DNA from: Carnobacterium viridans
Lineage (GTDB): Bacteria; Bacillota; Bacilli; Lactobacillales; Carnobacteriaceae
Reading direction: 5' to 3'
Length of the DNA stretch: 64,000 nucleotides
Assembly (NCBI RefSeq): GCF_900102725.1
Contig: NZ_FNJW01000008.1
Coordinates: 682,001-746,000, forward strand
A program made the translations under genes and the position numbers. The notes below the pieces were generated by a model. The model was given only the letters and a program-made list of their open reading frames with translations. It was not told the origin of the DNA and did not search any database. This document shows, in pieces, positions 18,865 through 27,559 of the stretch. The stretch's first letter is position 1; every line of letters begins with the position of its first letter.

Positions 18865-19026
18865 TTAATCTTCTTTCTTTTCACCTTTATTGTATAACAC
18901 AAAACCTAAGACAATCAGTATTATGCCAATTCCTAAAATGAGTATGCGGTGCTCGTTTAGGCCTGTGAGCCCCAATATAATGGCAACAAATCCGATTGTC
19001 ATCATAAACAATCCATTCTTCAGCAT
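18865..19026 (-). CDS. Small two-helix membrane protein (53 aa)
   Basis: Short gene starting with ATG at 19024-19026 behind GAGGATGAGG and ending TAA at 18865. The product has two hydrophobic helices (about residues 5-22 and 28-45) joined by a short TGLNEHR turn, and a lysine/glutamate tail (KGEKKED). The layout is that of a small inner-membrane hairpin protein; no family is recognised. A terminator-like hairpin follows. The good ribosome site, normal codon use and transmembrane pattern argue that it is real. Confidence 0.7.
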   Translation of the reverse strand: MLKNGLFMMTIGFVAIILGLTGLNEHRILILGIGIILIVLGFVLYNKGEKKED

Positions 19027-19328
19027 GATTCCTCATCCTCGCTATTTTGTATTTCATTCTTCAGTCTATAATTGACTATTCTTCTTCACATATCTATTTT
19101 CATCAATATGAAAGCGTGTGTCAAATTTTTGGTCTTGTTTTGGAGGATAATACATAAATAACGCTTCCACTTTATTTCAGGTTGTGCTATCATACGAAAA
19201 AGCTTACCAATTCTCGTTACATACCCTTGCCTCGTCAGCTTGTTCAATAGCATATTCCTTTGTTTCTTTACTAAATCTTGTTACACTAATGTTAACAAGT
19301 TTGACTAAATTGGAAATGAGGTAGTTCG
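19027..19328. promoter_or_regulatory. Upstream region of the lipoprotein gene with a palindrome
   Basis: No gene is seen here. CTTGTTA (19277-19283) and TAACAAG (19293-19299) form an inverted repeat with a 9-bp spacer, 30 bp before the lipoprotein start, and may bind a regulator. This is weak evidence. Confidence 0.3.
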
Positions 19329-19922
19329 ATGAAACAGTTAAAGGTGAGCCATTATTCCAAGTGGACATATTTCATTCTTATCCTTACTCTTTTTCTTGCT
19401 GGATCAATGAGTACTGGCTGTGGAGCAACTGCTAATCACAGTGCAGATAGCAGTTCTACTCAACAAAAAGAGTCCCTTTCTGCTTCTAAATCTGATACCG
19501 CGGTAGCTACACCAGTCGAATCGACCATTATAAAAGAAGATGATGGTGTGATTACATTTGATGATTTCAAAGGGTATTGGGCTACTTTTGATTCAAAAGA
19601 TTCTGTTCCTTTTCAATCGAAAATTGGAAAATATACGGTTGCAATAACAGATGACTCCTTTATTCCAGGTGAGTGGGGAACAACTTTAGGCGGTAGTGAT
19701 ATCCTTGGTTATACAATTGAGGGATCTATGCTAACATTAGAACTTTATACACCTGATTCAGTTTTAGAAGGTGCAGATGAGACCTATTTATTGACACTAG
19801 AACTTGTAAAAAAAGACGGTCTGTTTGTTTTAAAATCAGCTAACGGATCAGTTATTTTTTACCCTGTTACTTCCCAAGAATTTCTAGATGCTGGTTGGAA
19901 GATACCTAGCGATAGCTTGTAG
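19329..19922 (+). CDS. Putative lipoprotein of unknown function
   Basis: A 197-aa secreted protein. Residues 13-30 form a signal-peptide helix followed by S-T-G-C, a usable but non-ideal lipobox with the lipidated Cys at residue 32 or close to it. A serine/threonine-rich linker follows, then a compact C-terminal domain of about 125 residues. No catalytic motif is recognised. The ATG follows GAGG. It is monocistronic and convergent with the helicase gene, sharing a terminator. Confidence 0.75.
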   Translation: MKQLKVSHYSKWTYFILILTLFLAGSMSTGCGATANHSADSSSTQQKESLSASKSDTAVATPVESTIIKEDDGVITFDDFKGYWATFDSKDSVPFQSKIGKYTVAITDDSFIPGEWGTTLGGSDILGYTIEGSMLTLELYTPDSVLEGADETYLLTLELVKKDGLFVLKSANGSVIFYPVTSQEFLDAGWKIPSDSL

Positions 19923-19960
19923 AATAGGTTAGCTTTCAGCTTAGTTTTTAAATTATCATT

Positions 19961-20011
19961 AAAAAAAAGACTAGGACAAATACATTTCTGTATTTGTCCT
20001 AGTCTTTTTTT
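19961..20011. terminator. Bidirectional terminator between lipoprotein and helicase genes
   Basis: Stem of more than 20 bp containing GACTAGGACAAATACA and its complement, flanked by an A run and a T run; serves both convergent genes. Confidence 0.92.
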
Positions 20012-20014
20012 GCT

Positions 20015-21325
20015 TTATTCGACTTCTTTGTTTTTTGTTTTTCTTCGTGCACCCTTATTTTTATCTACTTTTTTGCGGTGTTTCTTCTTTTTCTTAACAG
20101 GTTCGATGATTTCTTTTTTAGTTGCCTCAACGATTGGTTTAATCGTCTTTTTCACTTTAACAGGTGCTTTTACTGCTTCAGAGGTTTCCGGCTGTTCCTC
20201 AGCTAATGGACGCTCTTTCACAATTTCTCCACCATACAAGTAGACTTGGTTCAATTTGATTTCCAATGAAGAAATTAATTTTTTGAATTCTCTTAATTCA
20301 CGTTCATTAACCAAGGTCAAAACAGTTCCAGTTTTCCCCATTCGCGCTGTACGACCTGAGCGATGAATGTAACTTTCTTTCGTTTGTGGAACATCGTACT
20401 GGATTACGTATGGCAAGTCTTGAATATCTAATCCTCTAGAACCTACATCCGTCGTTAACAATAATTTGATTTTGCCATCGCGAAATTGTTGCAAAGCTTG
20501 TTTGCGCTCTGTTTTGTATTTTTCACCGTGTAAAACAGCTACAGAGATGCCTTCGTAATTTAATTTCTCAAAAGCTAATGTTAAATTGGCTACATTGTTT
20601 ACAAAAACAAGCCCTCTAAAATCTTTCATATGCGTCAACCGTCTAAGCGTCTCTACTCTTTTACGTGTAGGTGTTTCAATATACGCGTGAAGGACTTCAC
20701 CTTTAGACTGATCCTCTTCTGTTGCATCGATCCATTCCGGTTCTACATTAAACCATTTGGCTAAATCTTGCATCAATTCATTGCTGGTAGCTGAAAAGAA
20801 GCCCATTTGGCGTTGCCCAGGCATTTTATTGACTAGCTTTCTTACCGTTGCCAATTGTTCTTGTTGTAGTAGTTGATCTGCTTCATCCAAGATAACCGTT
20901 TGTACTGTATGCAATTTCAATTTTTTTGTCTCAGAAATTTCAAAGATTCGTCCAGGAGTACCGACAATAATTTCTGGTTTTTCTTTCAATTTATCCAACT
21001 GGCGGTTTAAATTGGCTCCACCAATAATTGTCTGACTGTTTAAGCCTAGTTGGCTTGCCCACTCTTGGACTACTTCTCCCACTTGAATCGATAATTCTTG
21101 TGAAGGTGTCAAAATAACTACTTGGACACCAGCTTTTGGTTCAACTCGTTCTAAAGTTGGAAGTGTATAGGCTACTGTTTTACCAGTTCCTGTAGGTGAG
21201 ATACCCACCACGTCTTTTCCTGTTTTTAGCGGTTCATAAACTTTTTCTTGAATAGCAGAAGGTTCTTTATATGCTAATGCTTCCCAATGCTGTTTAAATG
21301 CGGGTAAACTGTTTTCTATCATCAT
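20015..21325 (-). CDS. DEAD-box ATP-dependent RNA helicase
   Basis: RNA helicase of 436 aa. Motif I is TGTGKT, motif Ia TPSQEL, motif Ib TPGR, motif II DEAD, motif III SAT, motif VI HRSGRTARMG. The last about 60 residues are lysine-rich, a usual RNA-binding tail. It resembles the YfmL/CshC-like branch of Firmicute helicases involved in ribosome assembly or cold adaptation (family knowledge; the branch assignment is tentative). The start follows GAGGACTAA; either of two adjacent ATGs could be used. Confidence 0.93.
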   Translation of the reverse strand: MMIENSLPAFKQHWEALAYKEPSAIQEKVYEPLKTGKDVVGISPTGTGKTVAYTLPTLERVEPKAGVQVVILTPSQELSIQVGEVVQEWASQLGLNSQTIIGGANLNRQLDKLKEKPEIIVGTPGRIFEISETKKLKLHTVQTVILDEADQLLQQEQLATVRKLVNKMPGQRQMGFFSATSNELMQDLAKWFNVEPEWIDATEEDQSKGEVLHAYIETPTRKRVETLRRLTHMKDFRGLVFVNNVANLTLAFEKLNYEGISVAVLHGEKYKTERKQALQQFRDGKIKLLLTTDVGSRGLDIQDLPYVIQYDVPQTKESYIHRSGRTARMGKTGTVLTLVNERELREFKKLISSLEIKLNQVYLYGGEIVKERPLAEEQPETSEAVKAPVKVKKTIKPIVEATKKEIIEPVKKKKKHRKKVDKNKGARRKTKNKEVE

Positions 21326-21430
21326 TTAGTCCTCGTTTCTTTGCGTACCTGTTGCTGTCAAGCTCTATCATATCAAAATTATACCTTTTCAGCTAACTTT
21401 TCTACTGTTATTTTTTTATTCCACAAAATT

Positions 21431-21470
21431 AAAAAAGGAAACTCGAATAAATTATTCGGGCTTCCCTTTT
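21431..21470 (-). terminator. Oxidoreductase gene terminator
   Basis: Stem AAAAGGGAAGCCCGAATAAT with its near-complement and a T run on the minus strand, 14 bp after the stop. Confidence 0.85.
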
Positions 21471-21483
21471 AATGAATGTTTCT

Positions 21484-22485
21484 TTATTTTTCATCTGCCG
21501 CAAAAACAATGCCAGCATCTTTACGTAAATCTGTCATCACTTGATTCACTTCTTGGCTTAGTGTCAACCATTCCTTATATTCCTTTTGTTTAGCAATATC
21601 ATTAGGGGAGTTGATCACATCTGCAAAGTCTTTCGCTTCATCCATCATTGGATTCTCAGAAGCCTTTTGAGCAATGCTTTCTTTCAATTTAGTTTTGCCA
21701 TTAATCACTTCAATCGTTGTGATCGATTCAATGCTGTCCATCGATAGTGTTTTATTCAAACCATAAATTTCAGCTGGCAAGTAAGAATTCACCATTTTAC
21801 CGGCTAGTATAGTTACATCAAATCCTTTGTAGCGTAAGATGATGGTTCCCTTTCCATCGACTCCTGTAGCAATTTTCGTACAGAAATAATGGCTAGTTTC
21901 CGGCATACCGAACCATGAAATGGCAGCGTATAACGGATAAACACCTAAATCGGCTAAAGCTCCACCTGAATAATTTAACGAGAAAATATTTGGTTCTTCG
22001 CCATTTAAAACTGCGTCATATCTAGAAGAATATTTCATATAGGCAAAGGTCGCTCCTTGAAGACTTTCAATCGATTTCACTTCTTTTTTTACAATTTTAA
22101 AGTTTTCTTCATGAACATGACGTGCCGCTTCAAATAAAAACACCTTATTATCTTCAGCTACCTGAGCTGCAGCGACCCACTCACGCGGATTAGAAAAAAT
22201 AGGTTTTTCTACAATAACATGCTTACCTGCGTTCATTAAGGTAACGGCTTGTTCATAGTGCATGCTATTAGGTGACGCAACATATACCACATCAATATCT
22301 GAGTTTGTAGCAAAGGCTTCTAAACTTGTTTCAAAAACAGTTGCACGATAAGGTTCTCCAAAAGCTTTAGCTTTTTCAAACGATCTTGAATACACGCCGA
22401 CTAATTGATACTCTTGCGTTGCGATTGCTGCATCTACAAATTGATTCGTGATCCAATTTGTTCCGATAATTCCTAAATTTAACAT
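21484..22485 (-). CDS. Gfo/Idh/MocA-family oxidoreductase
   Basis: NAD(P)-dependent sugar or polyol dehydrogenase-like protein, 333 aa. The Rossmann motif GIIGTNWIT is at residues 5-13 and the signature EKP with the catalytic lysine lies in the VIVEKPIFS segment near residue 94. The preferred start is ATG 22483-22485, with GAGGTTGATAGG upstream; the frame continues ten codons further without a ribosome site. It follows the Mga-like regulator gene on the same strand with a 77-bp gap that contains a cre-like site. The substrate is unknown. Confidence 0.9.
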   Translation of the reverse strand: MLNLGIIGTNWITNQFVDAAIATQEYQLVGVYSRSFEKAKAFGEPYRATVFETSLEAFATNSDIDVVYVASPNSMHYEQAVTLMNAGKHVIVEKPIFSNPREWVAAAQVAEDNKVFLFEAARHVHEENFKIVKKEVKSIESLQGATFAYMKYSSRYDAVLNGEEPNIFSLNYSGGALADLGVYPLYAAISWFGMPETSHYFCTKIATGVDGKGTIILRYKGFDVTILAGKMVNSYLPAEIYGLNKTLSMDSIESITTIEVINGKTKLKESIAQKASENPMMDEAKDFADVINSPNDIAKQKEYKEWLTLSQEVNQVMTDLRKDAGIVFAADEK

Positions 22486-22523
22486 CCTATCAACCTCACT
22501 TAATAAAACATTCACACGTCAAG

Positions 22524-22537
22524 TGCAAGCGCTTTTT
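22524..22537. promoter_or_regulatory. Possible cre (CcpA) site
   Basis: TGCAAGCGCTTTTT contains the AAGCGCTT core of catabolite-responsive elements and lies about 40 bp upstream of the oxidoreductase start, in keeping with a sugar-related enzyme. The match is partial on the 3' side. Confidence 0.4.
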
Positions 22538-22562
22538 CTTTTATCATACCATAGTATTCCCT

Positions 22563-24101
22563 TTAATTGAAATGAGAGTAAGCATTTAACCAGCTTTTGC
22601 CATTCTCTTTGGTCTGTTTGATATCGGATAAGCAATCTTGAATATTTTTCCAGTTCCGTTCATTTGGAGCATACTCTATGCCGATGATTGGGATGTCTTT
22701 AGCAATCTTTTTCTTTACTACTTCTACTTGAGCATCGGTCACGACAATTTGTATTTTTGTGTTCCCAACTTTTCCCTCTGCACTACTATAGCACACTAGC
22801 TCATTAGGAAAAAAGCTCTTTAAAATTTCAGCTAAAAATAATTCATGTGTTTCACCAAATTGAGAGATAAGCAAAACACTTATTTTAGTTTGTAATTCTA
22901 TGATTTGATTTGTTAACCCTTTCCAATTGATAATCATTAAATATAAAAATTCACTAATATCTTCGTTTTCTCTTGGAAACCATTCATCATTAGCCCAGTT
23001 CTCTAGTTCAGCAATAGCCAACATTATAAATGAATGATAGATATTATCTATATGCTGCAAGGTAATTTTTGTTCGATTAACAAGAAAATAATCCTGCCCT
23101 TGAAATTCTCTTTTATACACAATATGATGAAAAATAATTTGTTGTAATTCAATTTTATTGGACAAAACAAATTTATTTTTTTCAGAAAAATGAGTTAAAA
23201 ACAAGCCGACTTGCTGGTAGACTATGACTAGTTCTTTAGATAGATGGCTTGTTTGGATATTTGGCCTCAAAAATTGATTGATAAAACAAAATCCTATATA
23301 ATAAATTTCTTGCTTAGGTATATGAAAGGGCAATTCATTTAGAAGTTCTTCTATACTGTCTAAAATGTTTTTCTCTATTTTCATGGGCGGCGTATACGTT
23401 TCCAACATATGGCCATTACTAATGCGTTCGAGGTTAATCAGTAAATAAAAAGAAAGTTTATTTCCCATGATATCTGATAGCGCTATGTTCATTTTTTTTG
23501 CGAATTTATGTACAATTTGTTTTACTTCATAAAAATTAGGGTGTCCCGTTACATCTATTTTGACACCGTATTTTTCCCAGAAAAAAATACTATAAAAGTA
23601 ACGTATTTGTTTCTCGGGACCGACAATTGCTATAGGATTTTTTTGAATACTTAATTTATATTGGTCAAGAAATAAATTAATCTGTTTTATGCTGCGTATA
23701 ATAGAAGATGTACTAGTAAATAATTTTCCAGCATAATCATCTATAGAGTAGTGAGTTTCATTATATAAACACTCTAAAAGTTGGAAATTTAAATTTTTAG
23801 CTAAAATTTCTTGATAAACACTTTCCATTTGAAAGGTCGTTGGTGCAATTAATTTTACACCACGGTGGTTGGACGTAACTAGTTTAATAGGAAGGTGAGC
23901 AGATGTATTGTAGTAGTGTATGTCTGCTTTAACACTACGAACAGAACAATTTAAGCAAAAAGCAATCTCTTCAACAGTCCACCATTCGTCACTAGCATTT
24001 AATAATTCAATTAATTCTAAGCGTCTTAATGAACTCGAATCCATCAATAATCTCATGGCACTAATCACTCCCACGTTTTTATTTCTATTCATTCGATTCA
24101 A
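22563..24101 (-). CDS. Mga-like helix-turn-helix transcriptional regulator
   Basis: A 512-aa regulator with the layout of the Mga/AtxA group: N-terminal HTH (about residues 25-75, segment WWTVEEIAFCLNCSVRSVK), a second Mga-type HTH (about 95-175), PRD-like middle region, and a C-terminal EIIB-like domain (about 400-500). Such proteins act as global activators of virulence or carbohydrate genes. It is encoded just upstream of the oxidoreductase, which could be its target or co-transcribed partner. The start may be the first or second ATG (two Met within four residues). Confidence 0.85.
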   Translation of the reverse strand: MNRMNRNKNVGVISAMRLLMDSSSLRRLELIELLNASDEWWTVEEIAFCLNCSVRSVKADIHYYNTSAHLPIKLVTSNHRGVKLIAPTTFQMESVYQEILAKNLNFQLLECLYNETHYSIDDYAGKLFTSTSSIIRSIKQINLFLDQYKLSIQKNPIAIVGPEKQIRYFYSIFFWEKYGVKIDVTGHPNFYEVKQIVHKFAKKMNIALSDIMGNKLSFYLLINLERISNGHMLETYTPPMKIEKNILDSIEELLNELPFHIPKQEIYYIGFCFINQFLRPNIQTSHLSKELVIVYQQVGLFLTHFSEKNKFVLSNKIELQQIIFHHIVYKREFQGQDYFLVNRTKITLQHIDNIYHSFIMLAIAELENWANDEWFPRENEDISEFLYLMIINWKGLTNQIIELQTKISVLLISQFGETHELFLAEILKSFFPNELVCYSSAEGKVGNTKIQIVVTDAQVEVVKKKIAKDIPIIGIEYAPNERNWKNIQDCLSDIKQTKENGKSWLNAYSHFN

Positions 24102-24124
24102 TCAATCAGATTTTTTTATTAAAT

Positions 24125-24156
24125 AAAGAATCGTCTTCGCTACGAGACGATTCTTT
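24125..24156. terminator. Strong hairpin in the leader of the Mga-like gene
   Basis: AAAGAATCGTCT pairs with AGACGATTCTTT around the loop TCGCTACG-like centre; only about 25 bp upstream of the start codon at 24101. It could end an upstream minus-strand transcript or act as an attenuator. Confidence 0.5.
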
Positions 24157-24627
24157 TGAGGATACTCATAAAACGAGGTTTTTCCAAAGAAAATTACGTC
24201 TATCACAATTTGGCATGGGGGATTGTGAATAGATGGGGGTAAATGTAAATTGGATCAATGCAATTATTTAATTATAAAAACCAATCGTACAGATAAGTTT
24301 GCCAAACAAATCGTGGATATACGTGGTTATTTTTAAAGGAGAGAAATAAAGTTTAGGGTATTTAGACTAGACAATTATTGGGGTTTAAGGTAGGTATTTT
24401 TAATCCTCTAGAATTAGGGTATAGAATCCGATAGGGGTTCAGGCGGTTGGACAAGAAACGATGAAAGTCTAAACAATTGTTTATAATTACGTCGCATCAC
24501 TCCTCTGAAAGTTAAGTAACACAAGTATAACAAACTCTAATCAAATTTTCATTTCAAAATATGCACTACAACAGGCAATTTATGATTAATTTTTTTTATT
24601 ATTACCTAACTAAACAATTATCCTTAA
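24157..24627. other. Gene-free spacer
   Basis: About 470 bp between the Mga-like leader and the aldo/keto reductase terminator. A short AAAGGAGAG motif near 24337 is not followed by a plausible reading frame. Only short frames (less than 30 codons) exist; it may hold the promoter region of the Mga-like gene. I see no repeat or RNA gene. Confidence 0.4.
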
Positions 24628-24631
24628 AACT

Positions 24632-24680
24632 AAAAAACCAATGGATAGAATGTCTAAAAACATTCTATCCATTGGTCTTT
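24632..24680 (-). terminator. Aldo/keto reductase gene terminator
   Basis: Perfect 16-bp stem ACCAATGGATAGAATG with complement (24637-24652 and 24661-24676), flanked by A and T runs, 20 bp after the stop. Confidence 0.9.
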
Positions 24681-24699
24681 ATTAAAATTTATGCCTTAA

Positions 24700-25590
24700 T
24701 TATCTGCGTCCTTGTTTCTTTTCACGACTTGTTCGAACTCTTAAGTTTCCTGCACGATAAGTCTCATTAGGATTTCGATCTCTATTTTGTTTGTCTAAAT
24801 TGTTAATAGTATTCATATCCTCGTCTGATAACATAAAATCAAATACTTCGATATTCTCTTGCATCCGATCTTTATTACTAGATTTTGGAATCGGAATAAC
24901 ATCGCGTTGAATATCCCAACGTAAAGCAACTTGAGAAGCAGTCTTACCATATTTTTCACCAATGGTTGTCAAGTGACGTTCTTTACTGACATTCCCTCTT
25001 TTTAACGGACTATAAGCCATCGTCACAATATTTTCCGAATCACAAAAGTCATTTAAATCCTCGTTGGGATGTCCTGGATAAACTTCATACTGATTGACAG
25101 CTGGATTTACTTTTGCTTCTTTTAATAATTCAGATAAATCGCCTCTACTAAAATTGGAGACTCCAATTGATCGTGCTCTACCCGATTCATAGATGTCTTC
25201 GAGTGCTCTCCACGTATCTAAGTTTACTGCGTCATCTTTATCCGGCCAGTGAATCAGCAACAAATCAACATACGGTTGGTTTAACCGACTTAAACTTGCT
25301 TCAAAAGATTGGATAGCATTATCAAACCCAGCATCCGTTTTCCAGATCTTAGTAACAAGAAAGACTTCATCACGAGAGACACCTGAACTAACTGCGCGGT
25401 TGATTCCGCGTCCAACATCTTCTTCATTATCATATTGTGAAGCTGTATCAATTAATCGGTACCCTTTCATGATTGCTGCAAAAACGGCATCCTCAGCTTC
25501 TCTTCCTGTCATTCCGCTAGTTCCCAACCCAATTCCAGGAATTGTGTATCCGTTGTTTAACGCCATTCTGTCTAATAAGCTTACTACCAT
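24700..25590 (-). CDS. Aldo/keto reductase
   Basis: NADPH-dependent carbonyl reductase of 296 aa (usual core about 275). The tetrad is visible: Asp and Tyr in the DTASQYDNE segment (about residues 48-56), Lys in TKIWKT and His in LIHWPDK. The IPIPKSSN segment binds the cofactor phosphate. Resembles YtbE/YvgN-like methylglyoxal reductases; the physiological substrate is not deducible. The ATG follows GGAGGCGG. The C-terminus is extended by a basic tail rich in Arg. It is monocistronic. Confidence 0.93.
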   Translation of the reverse strand: MVVSLLDRMALNNGYTIPGIGLGTSGMTGREAEDAVFAAIMKGYRLIDTASQYDNEEDVGRGINRAVSSGVSRDEVFLVTKIWKTDAGFDNAIQSFEASLSRLNQPYVDLLLIHWPDKDDAVNLDTWRALEDIYESGRARSIGVSNFSRGDLSELLKEAKVNPAVNQYEVYPGHPNEDLNDFCDSENIVTMAYSPLKRGNVSKERHLTTIGEKYGKTASQVALRWDIQRDVIPIPKSSNKDRMQENIEVFDFMLSDEDMNTINNLDKQNRDRNPNETYRAGNLRVRTSREKKQGRR

Positions 25591-25670
25591 AGTTATCCGC
25601 CTCCTAAACTTTGTGTTACCTTTAGTTTAAACAACAGTAGGTAAAACTTCAAAAGAAAACACTTACAAAT

Positions 25671-25736
25671 AAAAAAAAGACAACGCATGAGACACACAAT
25701 AAGTTAACTATTGTTGTGTCACCACACTTGTCTTTT
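25671..25736 (-). terminator. Metallophosphoesterase gene terminator
   Basis: Large two-part hairpin: outer AAAAGACAA/TTGTCTTTT and inner GACACAACAATAGTTAAC-type stem, then a T run on the minus strand. Confidence 0.8.
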
Positions 25737-25758
25737 CAGTTAGGTATGATTTGTTTTC

Positions 25759-26604
25759 TTAATGTAAAATAATAACTACCATTTCTGGTCGATTGTTGAC
25801 ACGAAATGGGAAAGTAGAATTTCCAATTCCTCGGCTGACCATCATCCGATAAGCAGGCATATTGGGATCGTAATGAATCCCACTGGTGAATGCAGGTAGC
25901 TTCCCTTGATCTGGAGCAAACAAGCCACCTAAGAAAGGCAATCTAACTTGTCCTCCATGCGCATGGCCACTTAGCGTAAGCGCTGGAACACGCGTTAAAT
26001 CCATTAAATATTCTTCAAACAATTCTGGATGGTGTGCCAATAAAATACGCGGCTTTGTACGCAGCGATTCTTCAATAGTCACCTCTCTCAAAATAGGTTT
26101 TGGCGTGTTCTCAAAATCTTCTTTCTCAGACAAACCCATAACGACGATTCCGTCGTCTCCAATTGGCAACCAATCCGCTTCATCAATCAATACTCTCACT
26201 CCAGCAGAAGTTAGAACCGTTTCCCACTTTTGCAAGTGACCTGACATTAAGTCATGATTTCCGGTCACAGCATAAGTTGGGGCGATCTCCACTAATGCCT
26301 TACAAAAAGATTCCAATTCTTTTTCTGGAAAATCACCACGTACATCTATCAGATCACCAGTCAATGCAATCATATCTGGGTTTTCTTTTGCGACTTTTTC
26401 AATTAACCGTTTTATAGAAACGCCTTGACGTGGAAAATGTAAATCGCTTAAATGAACAATTTTTGCTCCACTTAATTTTTTCCCTGTGAAAGGCAATTTA
26501 ATTTCAACTTGCGTTCGTTGTAGCAGTGTATTTTGTAGATATAAATAAAGAACGATACTACCTATAATGGCTAAAAATAGACCAACTATTGTCCATCCTG
26601 ACAT
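25759..26604 (-). CDS. Membrane-anchored metallophosphoesterase (YkuE-like)
   Basis: Calcineurin-like phosphoesterase, 281 aa. An N-terminal membrane helix (about residues 4-24) is followed by the metal-binding motifs HLSDLHF (50s), LTGDLID, GNHD, LLAHHPE and LSGHAHGGQ. The active site probably faces outwards. YkuE-type proteins are bound to the wall or membrane; the substrate is not known. The ATG follows AAGGGGGAAT. It is a single-gene unit with a terminator. Confidence 0.9.
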   Translation of the reverse strand: MSGWTIVGLFLAIIGSIVLYLYLQNTLLQRTQVEIKLPFTGKKLSGAKIVHLSDLHFPRQGVSIKRLIEKVAKENPDMIALTGDLIDVRGDFPEKELESFCKALVEIAPTYAVTGNHDLMSGHLQKWETVLTSAGVRVLIDEADWLPIGDDGIVVMGLSEKEDFENTPKPILREVTIEESLRTKPRILLAHHPELFEEYLMDLTRVPALTLSGHAHGGQVRLPFLGGLFAPDQGKLPAFTSGIHYDPNMPAYRMMVSRGIGNSTFPFRVNNRPEMVVIILH

Positions 26605-26741
26605 GAATATTCCCCCTTGACCAAACCAAAACTAATTATTTTTACTTCCTACTCTAATGAATTGATTCGTCTAGTATACTAGTCTTGTCTTATTGTATCA
26701 TAGATTCCTTGATAAAACGGTTACCACGAATGGTTATCCTC

Positions 26742-26790
26742 AAAAAAAATTCCGTTTCTTATGGATAACAGAATCGGAATTGATTTTTTT
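26742..26790 (-). terminator. Terminator of the IS-truncated gene
   Basis: AATTCCG arms with extended pairing and a T run on the minus strand, directly after the stop at 26793. Confidence 0.8.
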
Positions 26791-26792
26791 AT

Positions 26793-27452
26793 TTAATTTG
26801 TGTAAACCATTTTAGTATTTGTTAATGTATCAGCTGTTACTGATTTAAACGAGTACTGTTCCTTGCCACTTTTAATCTCAAGCTCAATAGCTTGGATTTC
26901 CTTTTCAGCATTATAGGTCATTAATAAATCTATCAGTCCTTTTGATTGAGTTAATATAGTATCCACACCTAATCCTTCTTCAATCGTTAGTTGAATCGTG
27001 AGGACGCCGGTCACTAAGTCAAAATTATTCTGGCTGACATCCCATTGTTTAGAAAGAGCAGTGTCTGAAACAGTATTTGCATTGTGGTAAAAATTTGTGA
27101 TTTTTACCCCTTCATCTGTTGTTTCAGCTTTATAATTTAGTTCTTTTTTCAAATCCGGTTCTTGCACAGAATCATAATAAGTTAAAATAGCCACTTCTTG
27201 ACGTTTTTCTTGTTTCAAATTAACTGCTTCTTCTACTAGTTCTTTTTCAGTACTAGCTGAATCAGAAACAATTTCCAAAACTTCTTTCTTCACTACTTGT
27301 TCAGATGAAAAAGAAGTCTGATAGGTACTAACTGACTTAATGTAAACCGGATGAAGAAGACCTCTTAACAAAATTAAAATTAAACCACAAAGCAAAACTA
27401 AACTTAAATGAAGGTAAATTGCGTTCTTTTTATGTATATGAGTATACTCTGT
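26793..27452 (-). CDS. Membrane-anchored hypothetical protein, 5' end lost to IS256 insertion
   Basis: Unrecognised protein. A hydrophobic segment at the N-terminus of the remaining frame (LSLVLLCGLILILL) is followed by about 190 mainly hydrophilic, acidic residues that should be extracytoplasmic. The frame runs without a stop into the left end of the IS256 element, which would supply 28 alien residues from a TTG with no ribosome site. The native start codon is therefore missing, and only about 220 residues of the original product remain. Neighbouring sipW suggests it once belonged to a SipW-type secretion locus (inference). It may be a pseudogene. Confidence 0.6.
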   Translation of the reverse strand, partial: TEYTHIHKKNAIYLHLSLVLLCGLILILLRGLLHPVYIKSVSTYQTSFSSEQVVKKEVLEIVSDSASTEKELVEEAVNLKQEKRQEVAILTYYDSVQEPDLKKELNYKAETTDEGVKITNFYHNANTVSDTALSKQWDVSQNNFDLVTGVLTIQLTIEEGLGVDTILTQSKGLIDLLMTYNAEKEIQAIELEIKSGKEQYSFKSVTADTLTNTKMVYTN

Positions 27453-27498
27453 GAGAGTGTAAAATATTTTGTGTAAATGAAAAAATCCATACAAAAAA

Positions 27499-27557
27499 GG
27501 AAGTCCCTTCTGTAGAATAAAGTTAACGACAACCAATTCACAGAAAAGAGGACTTCC
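27499..27557 (+). promoter_or_regulatory. Hairpin masking the transposase ribosome-binding site
   Basis: GGAAGTCC (27499-27506) pairs with GGACTTCC (27550-27557), extended by CTTCTGT/ACAGAA inside. The Shine-Dalgarno GAGG (27548-27551) lies in the 3' arm, 8 nt before the transposase ATG. Read-through transcripts from outside would fold and block translation, a known protection strategy of insertion sequences (inference here). Confidence 0.6.
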
Positions 27558-27559
27558 CT

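Noticed and set aside
24230..24345. Short plus-strand frame of 28 codons after a purine-rich site
   Set aside because: Too short, no ribosome site at a usable distance and no partner frame.
27453..27536. TTG start inside the IS for the 26793 gene
   Set aside because: It lies in the IS terminal region without a ribosome site; the encoded 28 residues are IS sequence.
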